A stretch of DNA of 64,000 bases from Mediterraneibacter massiliensis (GTDB taxonomy: Bacteria; Bacillota; Clostridia; Lachnospirales; Lachnospiraceae): assembly GCF_001487105.1 (NCBI RefSeq), contig NZ_LN913000.1:558001-622000 (forward strand). The letters are read 5' to 3'. The translations under genes and the position numbers were made by a program. The notes under the pieces were generated by a model, which made no database searches, was not told the DNA's origin, and saw only the letters and a program-made list of their open reading frames with translations. Shown here piece after piece: positions 35,306 through 46,850 of the stretch (position 1 is the first letter of the stretch; each line of letters opens with the position of its first letter).

Positions 35306-36748
35306 ATGGCAAAGGAAAAGAAACTGGTAGAGTCGATCACCGCAAGAGACGAAGATTTCGCACAATGGTATACGGATGTGGTAAGAGAAGCAAAATTGTG
35401 TGATTATTCGGGTGTAAAAGGATGTTTAAATTATCTTCCGAACGGATATGCGATCTGGGAGAATATCCAGTCTAATCTGGATAAGAGGTTTAAAGAAACG
35501 GGCGTGGAGAACGTATATCTTCCGGTTTTGATCCCGGAGAGCCTGCTGCAGAAAGAAAAAGACCATATAGAAGGCTTTGCCCCAGAGGTGGCGTGGGTCA
35601 CACATGGCGGAATGGAAGAACTGCAGGAACGATTCTGCATTCGTCCGACGTCGGAAACACTGTTCTGTGATGTGTGGAGCAAGACAGTGCAGTCTTATCG
35701 TGATCTTCCGAAAGTCTGGAATCAATGGTGTTCTGTCTTACGATGGGAAAAGACAACAAGACCTTTCTTACGTTCCAGAGAGTTTTTGTGGCAGGAAGGA
35801 CATACGATCCATGCTACGTATGAAGAAGCAGAGGAGAGGACACTTCTGATGCGGGATATTTATAAAAATTTCGTGGAAGAAGATCTGGCTATCCCACTAG
35901 TTACAGGGAAAAAGACGCCTAGTGAAAAGTTCGCCGGCGCGCAGGATACGTATACGATAGAGGCGCTTATGCATGATGGAAAGGCACTGCAGTCAGGAAC
36001 GAGTCATTTCTTTGGCAACGCATTTGCAGACGCTTTTGATATTAAATATTCTGATAAAAATAATGAACTTCACAGCGTGTATGAGACATCTTGGGGACTT
36101 TCTACCAGGATCATCGGTGCCATAATCATGGTACATGGGGATGACAGCGGTCTGGTGCTTCCTCCGCATATTGCGCCGGTACAGACAAGGGTTGTTCCGA
36201 TCGCGCAGCATAAAGAAGGAGTCCTTGAAAAAGCAGAAGAACTACTGGCTAGTTTAAAGGCTGCAGGATATAGAGTTCAGATTGATAAGACAGAGAAGAG
36301 CCCGGGATGGAAATTCAGTGAGCAAGAAATGCTGGGGATCCCGACACGTATCGAGATCGGGCCAAAAGATATTGAACAGAAGCAGGTTGTTGTCGTGCGC
36401 CGTGACACAAGAGAAAAGATCGTCGTATCCATGGAGGAGATCAGCACACGGCTAACGGAGATCTTGGAGACGATCCAGAAGGATATGTACCAGAAAGCAA
36501 AGGCATTCTTGGATTCTCATATCCATACAGCACTGACCATGGAAGACATGGTAAAGACAGCACAAGAAGAAACCGGATTTATCAAAGCAATGTGGTGCGG
36601 AGACGAAGCTTGCGAGGAGGCGATCAAGGAGCAGACAGGCGGTGTGACTTCCCGCTGTATCCCGGAGAAAGAAGAACATCTTTCCGATGTGTGTGTCTGC
36701 TGTAAAAAACCGGCAAAACATATGGTGTATTGGGGTAAGGCATATTAA
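35306..36748 (+). CDS. proS: Prolyl-tRNA synthetase (archaeal/eukaryotic-like type)
   Basis: 480 residues, the shorter class II ProRS without the INS editing domain. Motif 2 region [26 protein letters not shown] near 137-162, [10 protein letters not shown] near 200, motif 3 region [15 protein letters not shown] near 252-270, anticodon-binding domain from about 285, and a zinc-binding-type C-terminal domain with CGDEACE and CVCCKKPA. Charges tRNA-Pro. AAAAGGAG precedes the ATG at 35306. Confidence 0.96.
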   Translation: MAKEKKLVESITARDEDFAQWYTDVVREAKLCDYSGVKGCLNYLPNGYAIWENIQSNLDKRFKETGVENVYLPVLIPESLLQKEKDHIEGFAPEVAWVTHGGMEELQERFCIRPTSETLFCDVWSKTVQSYRDLPKVWNQWCSVLRWEKTTRPFLRSREFLWQEGHTIHATYEEAEERTLLMRDIYKNFVEEDLAIPLVTGKKTPSEKFAGAQDTYTIEALMHDGKALQSGTSHFFGNAFADAFDIKYSDKNNELHSVYETSWGLSTRIIGAIIMVHGDDSGLVLPPHIAPVQTRVVPIAQHKEGVLEKAEELLASLKAAGYRVQIDKTEKSPGWKFSEQEMLGIPTRIEIGPKDIEQKQVVVVRRDTREKIVVSMEEISTRLTEILETIQKDMYQKAKAFLDSHIHTALTMEDMVKTAQEETGFIKAMWCGDEACEEAIKEQTGGVTSRCIPEKEEHLSDVCVCCKKPAKHMVYWGKAY

Positions 36749-36750
36749 TC

Positions 36751-37665
36751 ATGGCATTTTATAATATGGTAAATATGCAGCTGATGATGTTTCTTCTGGT
36801 GGGGATAGGTTTTCTTGTCAGAAGAAAGAATATCGTCGGGAGTACAACAAGAAAAGAACTCGTTGACTTTTGTCTGTACGTGACACTGCCGTTTAACACG
36901 TTTCATTCTTTCCAGATAGAATGGGAGTGGACGATGCTGGCAAAGTTTGCAGAAGTACTGCTGCTTTCGATAGGATATAATATCCTGTCGATGGCAGTTA
37001 GTTTTTTTAGTTATAGGAAAACACGATCTGACAGGCAAAAGCCTCTTCGTTATGGTACGATCGTATCTAACGGCGGCTTCTTAGGGAACCCTGTAGTAGA
37101 AGGGGTCTATGGGATGCAAGGGCTTTTTTATGCGTCTGTCTTCATGCTGCCTATGCGGATCGTGATGTGGAGTGTTGGGATTTCCTGCTTTCTGCGGGAC
37201 AAGATACGGCTCGGAGACGTGCTGAAAAAAGTGCTTACACATCCTTGTATTGTCGCCATTTATCTTGGGCTGGCTGTGATGGTTTCGGGAATAGACTTTC
37301 CGGTATTTCTGGATACTACGATCGAAGGCATCAGTGCCTGCAATACGCCGCTTAGTATGATGCTTGTAGGCATGATGCTGTGTGAGATGAAGCCGGAGGG
37401 AATCTGGGATAAGACCATGTTGTATTATGTATCTGTCCGTCTGATCGTTATACCGGCAATAGTATTTGCAGTCACTGCCTGGTTGCCTATTCCGGCGATT
37501 TTACGGGGGATCACGGTGCTTATATCCGGGATGCCAGCGCCGGTGACAACAGCGCTTTTATCTTCTAAATATAACGGAGACGAGACTTATGCGACGGGAA
37601 TGATATTTGTTACGACCGTGCTTTCACTTTTCACATTACCGGTCTGGAGTTTGTTATTGGGATAA
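36751..37665 (+). CDS. AEC family transporter
   Basis: 304 residues with about ten membrane helices, two five-helix halves. Typical AEC/auxin-efflux-carrier features: LRYGTIVSNGGFLGNPVVEG-like segment (VSNGGFLGNPVVEGVYG near 113) and SGMPAPVTTALLSSKYNGD near 260. Probably carries small organic anions such as malate; substrate unknown. Starts 2 bases after proS, so cotranscribed. Confidence 0.92.
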   Translation: MAFYNMVNMQLMMFLLVGIGFLVRRKNIVGSTTRKELVDFCLYVTLPFNTFHSFQIEWEWTMLAKFAEVLLLSIGYNILSMAVSFFSYRKTRSDRQKPLRYGTIVSNGGFLGNPVVEGVYGMQGLFYASVFMLPMRIVMWSVGISCFLRDKIRLGDVLKKVLTHPCIVAIYLGLAVMVSGIDFPVFLDTTIEGISACNTPLSMMLVGMMLCEMKPEGIWDKTMLYYVSVRLIVIPAIVFAVTAWLPIPAILRGITVLISGMPAPVTTALLSSKYNGDETYATGMIFVTTVLSLFTLPVWSLLLG

Positions 37666-37680
37666 AAAAGTATAAAGCCC

Positions 37681-37709
37681 TTGACTTTTTGGGGAAAACG
37701 TAATAAACT
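37681..37709 (+). promoter_or_regulatory. Promoter of rpsL
   Basis: TTGACT (37681-37686), 17-base spacer, TAAACT (37704-37709). The leader that follows folds GGATAAT/ATTATCC at about 37754-37772. Confidence 0.55.
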
Positions 37710-37828
37710 AATTTAGCGTGCATGAAAATGCCGTTATTTTCGTGTGCGGAAAGGATAATAAAGATTATCCGCAGCCACTCTGAGGCATAAGCCCAGAGCA
37801 GATGAATGTATCATAGGAGGTGAAAAGA

Positions 37829-38248
37829 ATGCCAACATTTAACCAGTTAGTTAGAAAAGGACGTCAGACTTCAGAAAAGAAATCTACAGCACCGGCACTT
37901 CAGAAAGGATACAACTCTCTGAAAAAGCGTGCGACAGACACATCTGCACCGCAGAAAAGAGGTGTATGTACTGCTGTTAAGACAGCGACACCTAAGAAGC
38001 CTAACTCAGCTCTGAGAAAGATCGCCAGAGTTCGTCTTTCTAATGGAATCGAAGTGACAAGCTATATCCCAGGTGAAGGTCACAACCTTCAGGAGCATAG
38101 CGTTGTTCTTATTCGTGGAGGAAGAGTAAAAGACCTGCCAGGTACAAGATACCATATCGTAAGAGGTACTCTGGATACAGCAGGTGTTGCAAAGAGAAGA
38201 CAGGCTCGTTCCAAATACGGCGCTAAGAGACCAAAAGACGCAAAATAA
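37829..38248 (+). CDS. rpsL: 30S ribosomal protein S12
   Basis: 139 residues from ATG 37829 ([12 protein letters not shown]), after ATAGGAGGTG. The Firmicutes-type insert near residues 18-45 is present. [11 protein letters not shown] carries Lys at the position where substitutions give streptomycin resistance (here 56), i.e. wild type. Decoding-centre protein. First gene of rpsL-rpsG-fusA-tuf. Confidence 0.98.
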   Translation: MPTFNQLVRKGRQTSEKKSTAPALQKGYNSLKKRATDTSAPQKRGVCTAVKTATPKKPNSALRKIARVRLSNGIEVTSYIPGEGHNLQEHSVVLIRGGRVKDLPGTRYHIVRGTLDTAGVAKRRQARSKYGAKRPKDAK

Positions 38249-38259
38249 AGATGTAACTA

Positions 38260-38982
<723 letters not shown>

Positions 38983-38997
38983 TAGGAGGAAAAAACC

Positions 38998-41115
38998 TTG
39001 GCTGGAAGAGATTATCCATTAGAGAGAACCAGAAATATTGGTATTATGGCTCATATCGATGCGGGTAAGACTACGACAACAGAACGTATTCTTTACTACA
39101 CTGGTATCAACCATAAAATTGGTGATACTCATGAAGGTACTGCTACCATGGACTGGATGGCTCAGGAGCAGGAAAGAGGTATCACGATTACTTCAGCAGC
39201 TACAACATGTCATTGGACATTGCAGGAAAACTGCAAGCCAAAAGAAGGGGCCCTGGAGCACCGTATCAATATCATTGATACACCTGGACACGTTGACTTT
39301 ACAGTTGAAGTAGAGCGTTCACTCCGCGTATTGGATGGTGCAGTAGGTGTATTTTGTGCCAAAGGTGGAGTAGAGCCTCAGTCAGAAAATGTATGGCGTC
39401 AGGCTGACACATACAATGTACCGAGAATGGCTTTCATCAATAAGATGGACATTTTAGGTGCGAACTTCTACGGTGCTGTAGAACAGATCAAAACAAGATT
39501 AGGAAAGAATGCCATCTGTATTCAGCTCCCGATCGGAAAAGAAGACGATTTCAAGGGTATTATCGACCTGTTTGAAATGAAAGCCTACATCTACAATGAT
39601 GATAAGGGCGATGATATTTCTATCATTGACGTTCCGGAAGAGATGCAGGACGAAGCAGAATTATACCATACAGAGCTGGTAGAAAAAATCTGTGAGCTGG
39701 ATGACGATTTAATGATGGCTTATCTGGAAGGAGAAGAACCTTCCACAGAAGAATTGAAAGCGGCGCTGAGAAAAGCAACTTGCGAGTGTACGGCAGTTCC
39801 GGTTTGCTGCGGAACAGCATACAGAAACAAGGGCGTTCAAAAGCTGCTGGATGCGGTTATTGAATATATGCCGTCACCAGTTGACGTACCGGCTATTCAG
39901 GGCGTTGACATGGACGGTAACGAAGTGGTGAGACATTCTTCTGATGAAGAGCCGTTCTCCGCACTGGCATTTAAGATCATGACAGACCCATTCGTAGGTA
40001 AGCTTGCTTACTTCCGTGTGTATTCAGGAACAATGAACTCCGGTTCTTACGTACTGAATGCTACAAAGGGCAAAAAAGAGCGTGTTGGACGTATCTTGCA
40101 GATGCACGCGAATAAGAGACAGGAACTTGACAAAGTATACTCAGGTGATATTGCGGCAGCGATCGGTTTTAAGTTCACAACAACAGGTGATACGATTTGT
40201 GATGAGCAGCACCCGGTAATTCTTGAGTCTATGGAGTTCCCGGAGCCGGTTATCGAGCTCGCCATCGAGCCAAAAACAAAAGCTTCACAGGGAAAACTCG
40301 GAGAGTCTCTTGCAAAACTTGCAGAAGAGGATCCAACATTCCGTGCTCATACAGATCAGGAAACTGGTCAGACGATCATCGCAGGTATGGGTGAACTTCA
40401 TCTTGAGATCATCGTAGACAGACTTCTGCGTGAATTCAAAGTGGAGGCTAATGTAGGCGCGCCGCAGGTTGCTTACAAAGAGTCCATTACAAAGGCTGTA
40501 GATGTGGATAGTAAGTATGCAAAACAGTCTGGTGGACGTGGACAGTATGGACACTGTAAAGTGAAATTTGAACCTATGGATGTCAATGGGGAAGAGACAT
40601 ATAAGTTTGAATCTAGCGTAGTCGGAGGCGCGATTCCGAAGGAATATATCCCGGCAGTAGGAGAAGGTATTGAAGAAGCTATGAAATCAGGTCTTCTCGG
40701 CGGATTCCCGGTAGTAGGCGTGCATGCGACGGTATACGACGGTTCTTACCATGAAGTCGATTCCAGTGAGATGGCGTTCCATATCGCAGGTTCCCTTGCT
40801 TTCAAGGATGCCATGAAGAAAGGCACTCCGGTACTGCTTGAGCCTATCATGAAGGTAGAAGTAACAATGCCGGAAGAATATATGGGAGATGTTATCGGCG
40901 ATATCAACTCTCGCCGTGGACGTATTGAAGGTATGGATGATCTGGGCGGCGGCAAGATCGTACGTGCGTACGTTCCGCTTTCCGAGATGTTCGGGTATTC
41001 TACAGATCTTCGTTCCAGAACACAGGGACGTGGTAACTACTCTATGTTCTTTGAAAAATATGAGCCGGTACCGAAGTCTGTACAGGAGAAAGTATTATCC
41101 AACAAAAATGCGTAA
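38998..41115 (+). CDS. fusA: Translation elongation factor G
   Basis: 705 residues, TTG start at 38998 with ATAGGAGGAAAAACC before it; [21 protein letters not shown]1 [14 protein letters not shown]3 DTPGHVDF, G4 NKMD; domains II-V follow, with SGGRGQYGH and SRRGRIEGM in domains IV/V. Moves tRNA-mRNA during translocation. Confidence 0.98.
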   Translation: MAGRDYPLERTRNIGIMAHIDAGKTTTTERILYYTGINHKIGDTHEGTATMDWMAQEQERGITITSAATTCHWTLQENCKPKEGALEHRINIIDTPGHVDFTVEVERSLRVLDGAVGVFCAKGGVEPQSENVWRQADTYNVPRMAFINKMDILGANFYGAVEQIKTRLGKNAICIQLPIGKEDDFKGIIDLFEMKAYIYNDDKGDDISIIDVPEEMQDEAELYHTELVEKICELDDDLMMAYLEGEEPSTEELKAALRKATCECTAVPVCCGTAYRNKGVQKLLDAVIEYMPSPVDVPAIQGVDMDGNEVVRHSSDEEPFSALAFKIMTDPFVGKLAYFRVYSGTMNSGSYVLNATKGKKERVGRILQMHANKRQELDKVYSGDIAAAIGFKFTTTGDTICDEQHPVILESMEFPEPVIELAIEPKTKASQGKLGESLAKLAEEDPTFRAHTDQETGQTIIAGMGELHLEIIVDRLLREFKVEANVGAPQVAYKESITKAVDVDSKYAKQSGGRGQYGHCKVKFEPMDVNGEETYKFESSVVGGAIPKEYIPAVGEGIEEAMKSGLLGGFPVVGVHATVYDGSYHEVDSSEMAFHIAGSLAFKDAMKKGTPVLLEPIMKVEVTMPEEYMGDVIGDINSRRGRIEGMDDLGGGKIVRAYVPLSEMFGYSTDLRSRTQGRGNYSMFFEKYEPVPKSVQEKVLSNKNA

Positions 41116-41237
41116 AATCCTAACAAAAGGGTTGAAAAACGGCTGGCTTTGAAATATAATCAAAGTTAGCCGAGTAAAAGCGAAAAAATAAGTAAAATAC
41201 CCGTAATCGGGTGATATAATGAAGGAGGATATTCAAA

Positions 41238-42431
41238 ATGGCAAAAGCTAAATTTGAAAGAACAAAACCACATGCTAATATTGGTACCATCGGCCACGTT
41301 GACCATGGTAAAACAACTCTGACAGCTGCTATTACAAAAACACTTGCTCACAGAGTAGATGGTAATGCAGCAGTTGATTTCGAGAACATCGACAAAGCTC
41401 CAGAAGAAAGAGAACGTGGAATTACAATTTCTACAGCTCACGTTGAGTATGAGACAGCAAAACGTCACTACGCACACGTTGACTGCCCAGGACATGCTGA
41501 CTATGTAAAGAACATGATCACAGGTGCTGCACAGATGGATGGAGCTATCCTTGTTGTAGCTGCTACTGACGGTGTTATGGCTCAGACAAAAGAGCACATC
41601 CTTCTGTCCCGTCAGGTAGGTGTACCATATATCGTAGTATTCATGAACAAATGCGATATGGTAGATGATGAAGAACTGCTTGAATTAGTAGAAATGGAAA
41701 TTCGTGAACTTCTGAACGAATATGAATTCCCGGGAGATGACACACCGATCATCCAGGGATCAGCTCTGAAAGCTCTGGAAGATCCAGACGGAGAATGGGG
41801 CGACAAGATCATGGAACTTATGGACGCTGTTGACGAGTGGATCCCAGACCCACAGCGTGATACAGACAAGCCGTTCCTGATGCCTGTAGAGGACGTATTC
41901 TCTATCACAGGACGTGGTACAGTTGCAACAGGTAGAGTAGAGCGTGGTACACTTCACGTATCTGATGAAGTTGAAATCATCGGTGTACATGAAGACGTTA
42001 GAAAGACAGTTGTAACAGGTATCGAAATGTTCCGTAAACTGCTCGATGAAGCACAGGCTGGTGACAACATTGGTGCTTTGCTTCGTGGTATTCAGAGAAC
42101 AGAGATCGAAAGAGGACAGGTACTGATCAAACCAGGTACAGTAACATGCCATAAGAAATTTACATGCCAGGTTTACGTACTGACAAAAGATGAAGGTGGA
42201 CGTCATACACCATTCTTCAATAACTATCGTCCACAGTTCTACTTCAGAACAACAGACGTAACAGGTGTTTGTGAACTGCCTGCAGGAATCGAAATGTGCA
42301 TGCCTGGAGATAACGTAGAAATGACAGTTGAACTGATTCACCCAGTAGCTATGGAAGAGGGTCTTGGATTCGCTATCCGTGAAGGTGGACGTACAGTTGG
42401 ATCAGGTAAGGTTGCTAAGATTATTGAATAA
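41238..42431 (+). CDS. tuf: Translation elongation factor Tu
   Basis: 397 residues, AAGGAGG before the [44 protein letters not shown] and NKCD; domains 2 and 3 complete. Delivers aminoacyl-tRNA. In the 122-bp gap behind fusA there is a stem GGCTGGCTTTGA/TCAAAGTTAGCC and a TATAAT at 41214, so tuf may have a promoter of its own. Confidence 0.98.
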   Translation: MAKAKFERTKPHANIGTIGHVDHGKTTLTAAITKTLAHRVDGNAAVDFENIDKAPEERERGITISTAHVEYETAKRHYAHVDCPGHADYVKNMITGAAQMDGAILVVAATDGVMAQTKEHILLSRQVGVPYIVVFMNKCDMVDDEELLELVEMEIRELLNEYEFPGDDTPIIQGSALKALEDPDGEWGDKIMELMDAVDEWIPDPQRDTDKPFLMPVEDVFSITGRGTVATGRVERGTLHVSDEVEIIGVHEDVRKTVVTGIEMFRKLLDEAQAGDNIGALLRGIQRTEIERGQVLIKPGTVTCHKKFTCQVYVLTKDEGGRHTPFFNNYRPQFYFRTTDVTGVCELPAGIEMCMPGDNVEMTVELIHPVAMEEGLGFAIREGGRTVGSGKVAKIIE

Positions 42432-42476
42432 TCTGCAGAAGATCTTATACTGAAACTGAATAATTGAGATCATAAT

Positions 42477-42520
42477 AAGCAGCCGTTTTAAGTTTTATGA
42501 CTTGAGACGGCTGCTTTTTT
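42477..42520 (+). terminator. Terminator of the str operon (after tuf)
   Basis: AGCAGCCGT/ACGGCTGCT plus inner TTTTAAG/CTTGAGA, then six T. Confidence 0.9.
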
Positions 42521-42535
42521 AGAAGGAGCAAAAGA

Positions 42536-43498
42536 ATGGAGAAAATAAGAATACCAGATACGGAATTAGAACTTTCTCCGATCGGATTTGGGTGTGTGAA
42601 TGCAGGGTTGAAGTGGGATAAAAAGGAAGCCGATTACCTCTTTGATGCTTTCCTGGATATGGGGGGAAACGTGTATGATACCGCAAGAGTCTATTCTGAC
42701 TGGATACCGCCGGAGATTGGGAGGAGTGAAAGAGTGTTGGGAGACTGGATCGCCCGCAGTAAAAAGCGTGAGCAGATGATCGTCATTACGAAAGGCGGGC
42801 ATCCTGATATGACTTGCAGTTCTCCTGACAGACATAAAAGCAGAGTTTCGAGAGAAGAAATGCGAAGGGATGTGGATTTGTCCTTAAAAACATTGCGTAC
42901 AGACCATATTGATATTTACTTTTATCATAGAGATAATGAGTCGATCCCGGCAGAGGAACTGATCGAGACGATGGAAGGGTTTGTAAAAGAAGGAAAGATC
43001 CGTTACTATGCATGTTCTAATTGGACTACGAAGAGAATGGAGGCTGCCGACAAGTATTGCCGGGAAAAGGCGTATAGAGGCTTTGTATCGAATCAGGCGC
43101 TGTACAACGTAGGATATGCATATATGAAGCCATTGGCAGATGACACGATGCTTTCGATCGATACGCCTATGCAGAAGTATCATGAAAAAAACCCAAGAAA
43201 TCTTGCTATGCCTTATATGGGAGTATGCGGCGGCTTTTTCAATAAGCTGTTGGAAGAAGGAGAACAGTCGGTAAAAGATTCTCCCTATTATACAGAAGGC
43301 AATGTGCGGATGGCCGGGCAAATCAAGCATATCATGGAAAAATATCAAGTGACAGCGACACAGGCAGTACTTGGATTTTTTACATGTCAAGAGTTTGCCT
43401 GCCTGCCGTTATATGGACCACGAGGTGTGGAAAGCCTACGGGAAGCCTGCAAAACATTTGATATCTCGTTTGCAAAGGAAGATTATGTGTTGGAATAA
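42536..43498 (+). CDS. Aldo/keto reductase
   Basis: 320 residues, (beta/alpha)8 AKR fold: IGFGCVNAGLKW at the N-terminus, GGNVYDTARVYSDW (catalytic Asp and Tyr), ITKGGHP (catalytic Lys), HIDIYFYHRDN (His), CSNWTTKRMEAA and the NADP site near YGPRGVESLREAC. Oxidoreductase acting on sugars or related carbonyls. AAGGAGCAAAAG precedes the ATG. 53 bp ahead of rpiB, likely cotranscribed. Confidence 0.93.
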   Translation: MEKIRIPDTELELSPIGFGCVNAGLKWDKKEADYLFDAFLDMGGNVYDTARVYSDWIPPEIGRSERVLGDWIARSKKREQMIVITKGGHPDMTCSSPDRHKSRVSREEMRRDVDLSLKTLRTDHIDIYFYHRDNESIPAEELIETMEGFVKEGKIRYYACSNWTTKRMEAADKYCREKAYRGFVSNQALYNVGYAYMKPLADDTMLSIDTPMQKYHEKNPRNLAMPYMGVCGGFFNKLLEEGEQSVKDSPYYTEGNVRMAGQIKHIMEKYQVTATQAVLGFFTCQEFACLPLYGPRGVESLREACKTFDISFAKEDYVLE

Positions 43499-43551
43499 GA
43501 TGAAGAAAGAGAAACGCCTGAAAAGGCAGGTCATAAAGGAGGATAAAAAAG

Positions 43552-43995
43552 ATGAAGATAGGGATTGGAAATGATCATTCAGCGTTGGAATTAAAGGCAG
43601 AAATTATCAGTTTTTTGGAAGAAAAGGGACATGAGGTCGTTGATTTCGGGACAAACTCAACGGAAAGCTGCGACTATCCTAAATATGGAGAAATGGTTGC
43701 CCGTGCAGTTGCGGCAAAGGAAGTAGAGTTTGGAATCCTGATCTGCGGCACAGGACTTGGCATTTCCTTGGCAGCAAATAAAGTCAAAGGGATCCGCGCG
43801 GCAGTATGCAGCGAGCCATTTACGGCGAAAATGTCAAGAGCACACAATAATTGCAATATACTTGCATTTGGCGCAAGAGTGGTAGGGGCAGAGCTTGCCA
43901 AAATGATCGTGGATACCTGGCTGAATACAGAATTTGAAGGCGGACGTCATCAGAGAAGAGTAGATATGATCATGGATATTGAGAAGGAAGAGTAA
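43552..43995 (+). CDS. rpiB: Ribose-5-phosphate isomerase B
   Basis: 147 residues. GNDHSALELK (Asp8, His9), catalytic Cys65 in CGTGLGISLAANK, and RAHNN with His98. Members of this RpiB/LacAB family interconvert aldose and ketose 5- or 6-phosphates; ribose-5-phosphate, allose-6-phosphate or another sugar phosphate is possible, and the neighbouring reductase and sugar PTS leave this open. AAAGGAGG before the start. Confidence 0.93.
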   Translation: MKIGIGNDHSALELKAEIISFLEEKGHEVVDFGTNSTESCDYPKYGEMVARAVAAKEVEFGILICGTGLGISLAANKVKGIRAAVCSEPFTAKMSRAHNNCNILAFGARVVGAELAKMIVDTWLNTEFEGGRHQRRVDMIMDIEKEE

Positions 43996-44020
43996 AGAAA
44001 AAAATTAAAAAGACAAAAAA

Positions 44021-44077
44021 ACAACAGGTATCGCATGCAGCAAAATATACTGGCTGCCGTGCGATACCTGTTGTTGT
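44021..44077 (-). terminator. Terminator between rpiB and the DeoR regulator
   Basis: CAACAGGTATCGCA pairs over 14 bases with TGCGATACCTGTTG; on the minus strand it is followed by TTTTTTTGTCTTTTT, so it mainly ends the regulator transcript. Confidence 0.8.
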
Positions 44078-44085
44078 GTAGTGGA

Positions 44086-44850
44086 CTAAGTATAGATAAT
44101 ACGAACCCCCAGATTGTGGTATTTTTTCTCTTCTTCTTTAGGAAGAACAGAATCGGTGATAATAGTATTGATCTCGCCTACACTGGCAATACGTGTAAAA
44201 GCAGTATGATTAAATTTGGAATGATCAGCCATACAGATCACCTCATCTGCTGCTGCCATGAAAGCTCGTTTTGTAGAACGGTCTCCATAATAAAAGATCA
44301 TCAGTCCATTTTCGATGTCAATGGTGCTTATTCCGAGAAAAAGCTTATTTACCCGGTATTTTTTGATAAACTGGATGGAATCTTCTCCGTTGACAACAAA
44401 GGACTCGCCATCTCTCTTAAGGACGCCGCCAATGACGTACACGGTGACGTTTGGTTTATACATTAATTCATTGATAATGAGTATATCATTTGTCAGAACA
44501 GTGATCTTAAAATCTCCAAGCAGACGGGCTAATTCTAAGGAAGTACTTCCATCGTCTAATAGTATGATATCGTATTCTTTTAAAAGAGAAAAAGCTTTTT
44601 TGGCAATCTTTCTTTTCTCTTCGACATATTTTTCCCGGTGAGAATATATGGGAAAAGAAGCGGCCTTTTGTGTACATAAAATGGCCCCTCCATGTACTCT
44701 TTGTAAAACATTTGCCTTCTCCAGTTTTTTTAGATCCAGACGCACGGTTTTAGGAGTAACTTGAAGCAATTCGCTTAGCTGAATTACGCTGACTGTCTTT
44801 TCTTTCTGAAGAAGATCCATTATCCGTTCCAGACGTTCGTTTTGAATCAT
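44086..44850 (-). CDS. DeoR/GlpR family transcriptional regulator
   Basis: 254 residues. DeoR helix-turn-helix at about 6-55 (VSVIQLSELLQVTPKTVRLDLKKLE), and a DeoRC sugar-phosphate-binding domain with DDGSTSLELARLLGD near 98 and ISTIDIENG near 174. AAAGGAG before the ATG. Divergent from the SIS/amidohydrolase/PTS operon, so it most likely represses that operon until a phosphorylated sugar binds. Confidence 0.93.
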   Translation of the reverse strand: MIQNERLERIMDLLQKEKTVSVIQLSELLQVTPKTVRLDLKKLEKANVLQRVHGGAILCTQKAASFPIYSHREKYVEEKRKIAKKAFSLLKEYDIILLDDGSTSLELARLLGDFKITVLTNDILIINELMYKPNVTVYVIGGVLKRDGESFVVNGEDSIQFIKKYRVNKLFLGISTIDIENGLMIFYYGDRSTKRAFMAAADEVICMADHSKFNHTAFTRIASVGEINTIITDSVLPKEEEKKYHNLGVRIIYT

Positions 44851-45006
44851 ACTATAATTCTCCTTTACCCCTACTTATTTTTGTATATTGTATCATAGCT
44901 TTAAATAAAAAACAATAATTTGAAACCAAAAAGAACAATAAAAGTGATAAAATGCACATAAAATGTTTGATATATGTAATAAATATAGTGAAAATACATA
45001 AAAATA

Positions 45007-45067
45007 TTGACTTGTAGGTTTGAAAATGGTATAAATAAAACATAAACGAACGTAAAGAAACCTATAA
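45007..45067 (+). promoter_or_regulatory. Promoter and possible operator of the SIS/PTS operon
   Basis: TTGACT (45007-45012), 17-base spacer, TATAAA (45030-45035). Just downstream, AAACGAACGTAAAG is a short near-repeat (ACGAACGTA) that could bind the DeoR protein. Confidence 0.6.
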
Positions 45068-45087
45068 GGGAAAAAGGAGGAGGTAAG

Positions 45088-46104
45088 ATGAATGGTTTTA
45101 TTGACGAGGTGTGTACGCAGGGGAAATTATTTCCTGAAGTTTATGGCTTCTACTGTCAAGCAGGTGCAAAGAAGATCGAAGAGGTTGTCAACATATTTAA
45201 AGAGAAAGGAATGAAACGGATTATTCTTACGGGCATGGGAAGTTCGCTGTATGCAGTGGACTGTATACGGAGCTACCTGACAGAAAAAGGAATTCCGGCA
45301 TTGTCATTTAGTTCTTTTGAACTGTCAAGATTTCAATTTCGACATATTGACAGTGAAACGATGATCATTGCAATCTCCCAGTCGGGAAATTCAGCAGAAG
45401 TAATAGAATTAGTAGAAAAAGCAAAAAAAGTAACGACAGTGGTAGGTATTTATAATAATGAAGGCAGTAAGTTGAGTACGCTTGCAGATATAAGTTTACC
45501 GATCCGTGCGGAAAAAGAAGTTTCCATCACAAATAAGACATATGAATTTACAATGCTGATTTTGAACATTTTGGCGCATCGGCTTGTGGGAGAAGACGAT
45601 ACTGTGTTTGAAAAGGAAATACAGCTGTGTGCTGACTGGATAAAAGACTGGGTAAAAAACTGGAGAGAAAATACAGAAGCAATGTATACGTTTGCCCAGG
45701 GGATACAACTTTTTGATCTGTTAGCGAATAATGCCTCCCTGGCGACAGCACGCCAGCTTTCTTTAGCATACAGAGAAGGGCTGCATAATTGTACAGCTGT
45801 CTGGGAATGTGCGGACTATGCCCACGGACAATATCATAGTGCAAAGCTAGGAGAGGTGTACCTTGCGCAGATGTTCTTTCCGACATTTGAAAAAGGGACA
45901 AAGGAAGAAAAGATGTTCCGCTTCATTCTAGAGCATGGAGGAAAGGTTATGCTGTATACTGCGTCAGATGTAGAGGCAGAAGAAGGCGTATTTGTCGTTA
46001 AACTTCCTAGGGTACGAGAATCTCTCATGCCACTTATCGAAAGTGTAGCTGCGGAAACAATGCTTGGAATGTTATTGGGGCCAGATTGGATCAAGGATCA
46101 CTAA
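45088..46104 (+). CDS. SIS-domain sugar isomerase/deglycase-like protein (1)
   Basis: 338 residues. Two SIS domains: ILTGMGSSLYAVDCI near 48 and ISQSGNSAEVIELVEKA near 96 bind a sugar phosphate; the second covers about 190-335, with YREGLHNCTAVWECADYAHGQYHS and an acidic C-terminus. Organised like the isomerase half of GlmS and like FrlB/GfrF-type deglycases, without the glutaminase domain. Very strong ribosome binding site (AAAGGAGGAGG). First gene of the operon. Confidence 0.88.
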   Translation: MNGFIDEVCTQGKLFPEVYGFYCQAGAKKIEEVVNIFKEKGMKRIILTGMGSSLYAVDCIRSYLTEKGIPALSFSSFELSRFQFRHIDSETMIIAISQSGNSAEVIELVEKAKKVTTVVGIYNNEGSKLSTLADISLPIRAEKEVSITNKTYEFTMLILNILAHRLVGEDDTVFEKEIQLCADWIKDWVKNWRENTEAMYTFAQGIQLFDLLANNASLATARQLSLAYREGLHNCTAVWECADYAHGQYHSAKLGEVYLAQMFFPTFEKGTKEEKMFRFILEHGGKVMLYTASDVEAEEGVFVVKLPRVRESLMPLIESVAAETMLGMLLGPDWIKDH

Positions 46105-46117
46105 GGAGGGAGAAAAA

Positions 46118-46849
46118 TTGATCATAGACGTGTCAAATATTATAGGGAAGCATAGATTCAAGTCAGAAATTACAGCGGAATCTTTATTAAAGGAAATGGA
46201 CAGCGCGGGAATCGATAAAGCAGTCATCAATAGTTATGCAGAAAGTGAGGACAATGAGTCGGTATATCAAGCTATTACCTGTTATCCGGAAAGATTTATC
46301 GGACTCTATACAGTAAACCCCTGGAAGGATGACAGCCCTGCAAAATTAGAAGAAGCATTGCGGGATAAGGGGTTTAAAGGACTTTATATGAATCCGCTTC
46401 GCCATGGATATATGCTCTGTGAACATGAGGTATTTTATCCTCTATTAGATATATGCAGAAAATATCATGGAGTCGTGTGGTGCTATGGCGCTGCGGAAGT
46501 ATTTTGCAGTCCGGTCTTTTTTGGACAAATCGCAGAGGATTATGAGGATGTAGATTTTATTATGGGGCGCATGGGGCTTCAGTATGACAATGCCAGTGCG
46601 GTGGAAGTGGCCAGAAAGCATAAAAATATATATTTGGAAACATCATCGAGCATGGATTTTAATACATATCGCGCGATGAAAACAGCTGGGATTGACCAAG
46701 TCCTTTTAGGAACAGGAACACCAGATGCAGGGTATTATGAATTGGAATTACTGAAAGTAAGGAAGGCAGCGAAGAAATTCGATAACGGAGAAGAAAAAGT
46801 GCTTTGGAAAAATGCGGCAAGGATTTTTAGAATGGGAGGAGGGGAATAA
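46118..46849 (+). CDS. Amidohydrolase-family protein (1)
   Basis: 243 residues, TTG start at 46118 after CTAAGGAGGGAG. TIM-barrel protein of the amidohydrolase-2 (COG2159-like) group: AGIDKAVINSYAESEDNESVYQ, RFIGLYTVNPW, GFKGLYMNPLRHGY, YLETSSSMDF, VLLGTGTPDAGYYELELL. The paired metal-binding HxH of canonical amidohydrolases is not evident near the N-terminus (IDVSNIIGKH), and a GTGTPD replaces the usual SDxP, so activity is uncertain. Paralogue of the next gene. Confidence 0.75.
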   Translation: MIIDVSNIIGKHRFKSEITAESLLKEMDSAGIDKAVINSYAESEDNESVYQAITCYPERFIGLYTVNPWKDDSPAKLEEALRDKGFKGLYMNPLRHGYMLCEHEVFYPLLDICRKYHGVVWCYGAAEVFCSPVFFGQIAEDYEDVDFIMGRMGLQYDNASAVEVARKHKNIYLETSSSMDFNTYRAMKTAGIDQVLLGTGTPDAGYYELELLKVRKAAKKFDNGEEKVLWKNAARIFRMGGGE

Positions 46850-46850
46850 G

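Noticed and set aside
41760..42341. Long antisense frame within tuf
   Set aside because: Antisense frames in highly biased genes such as tuf are a codon-usage artefact; no start signals.
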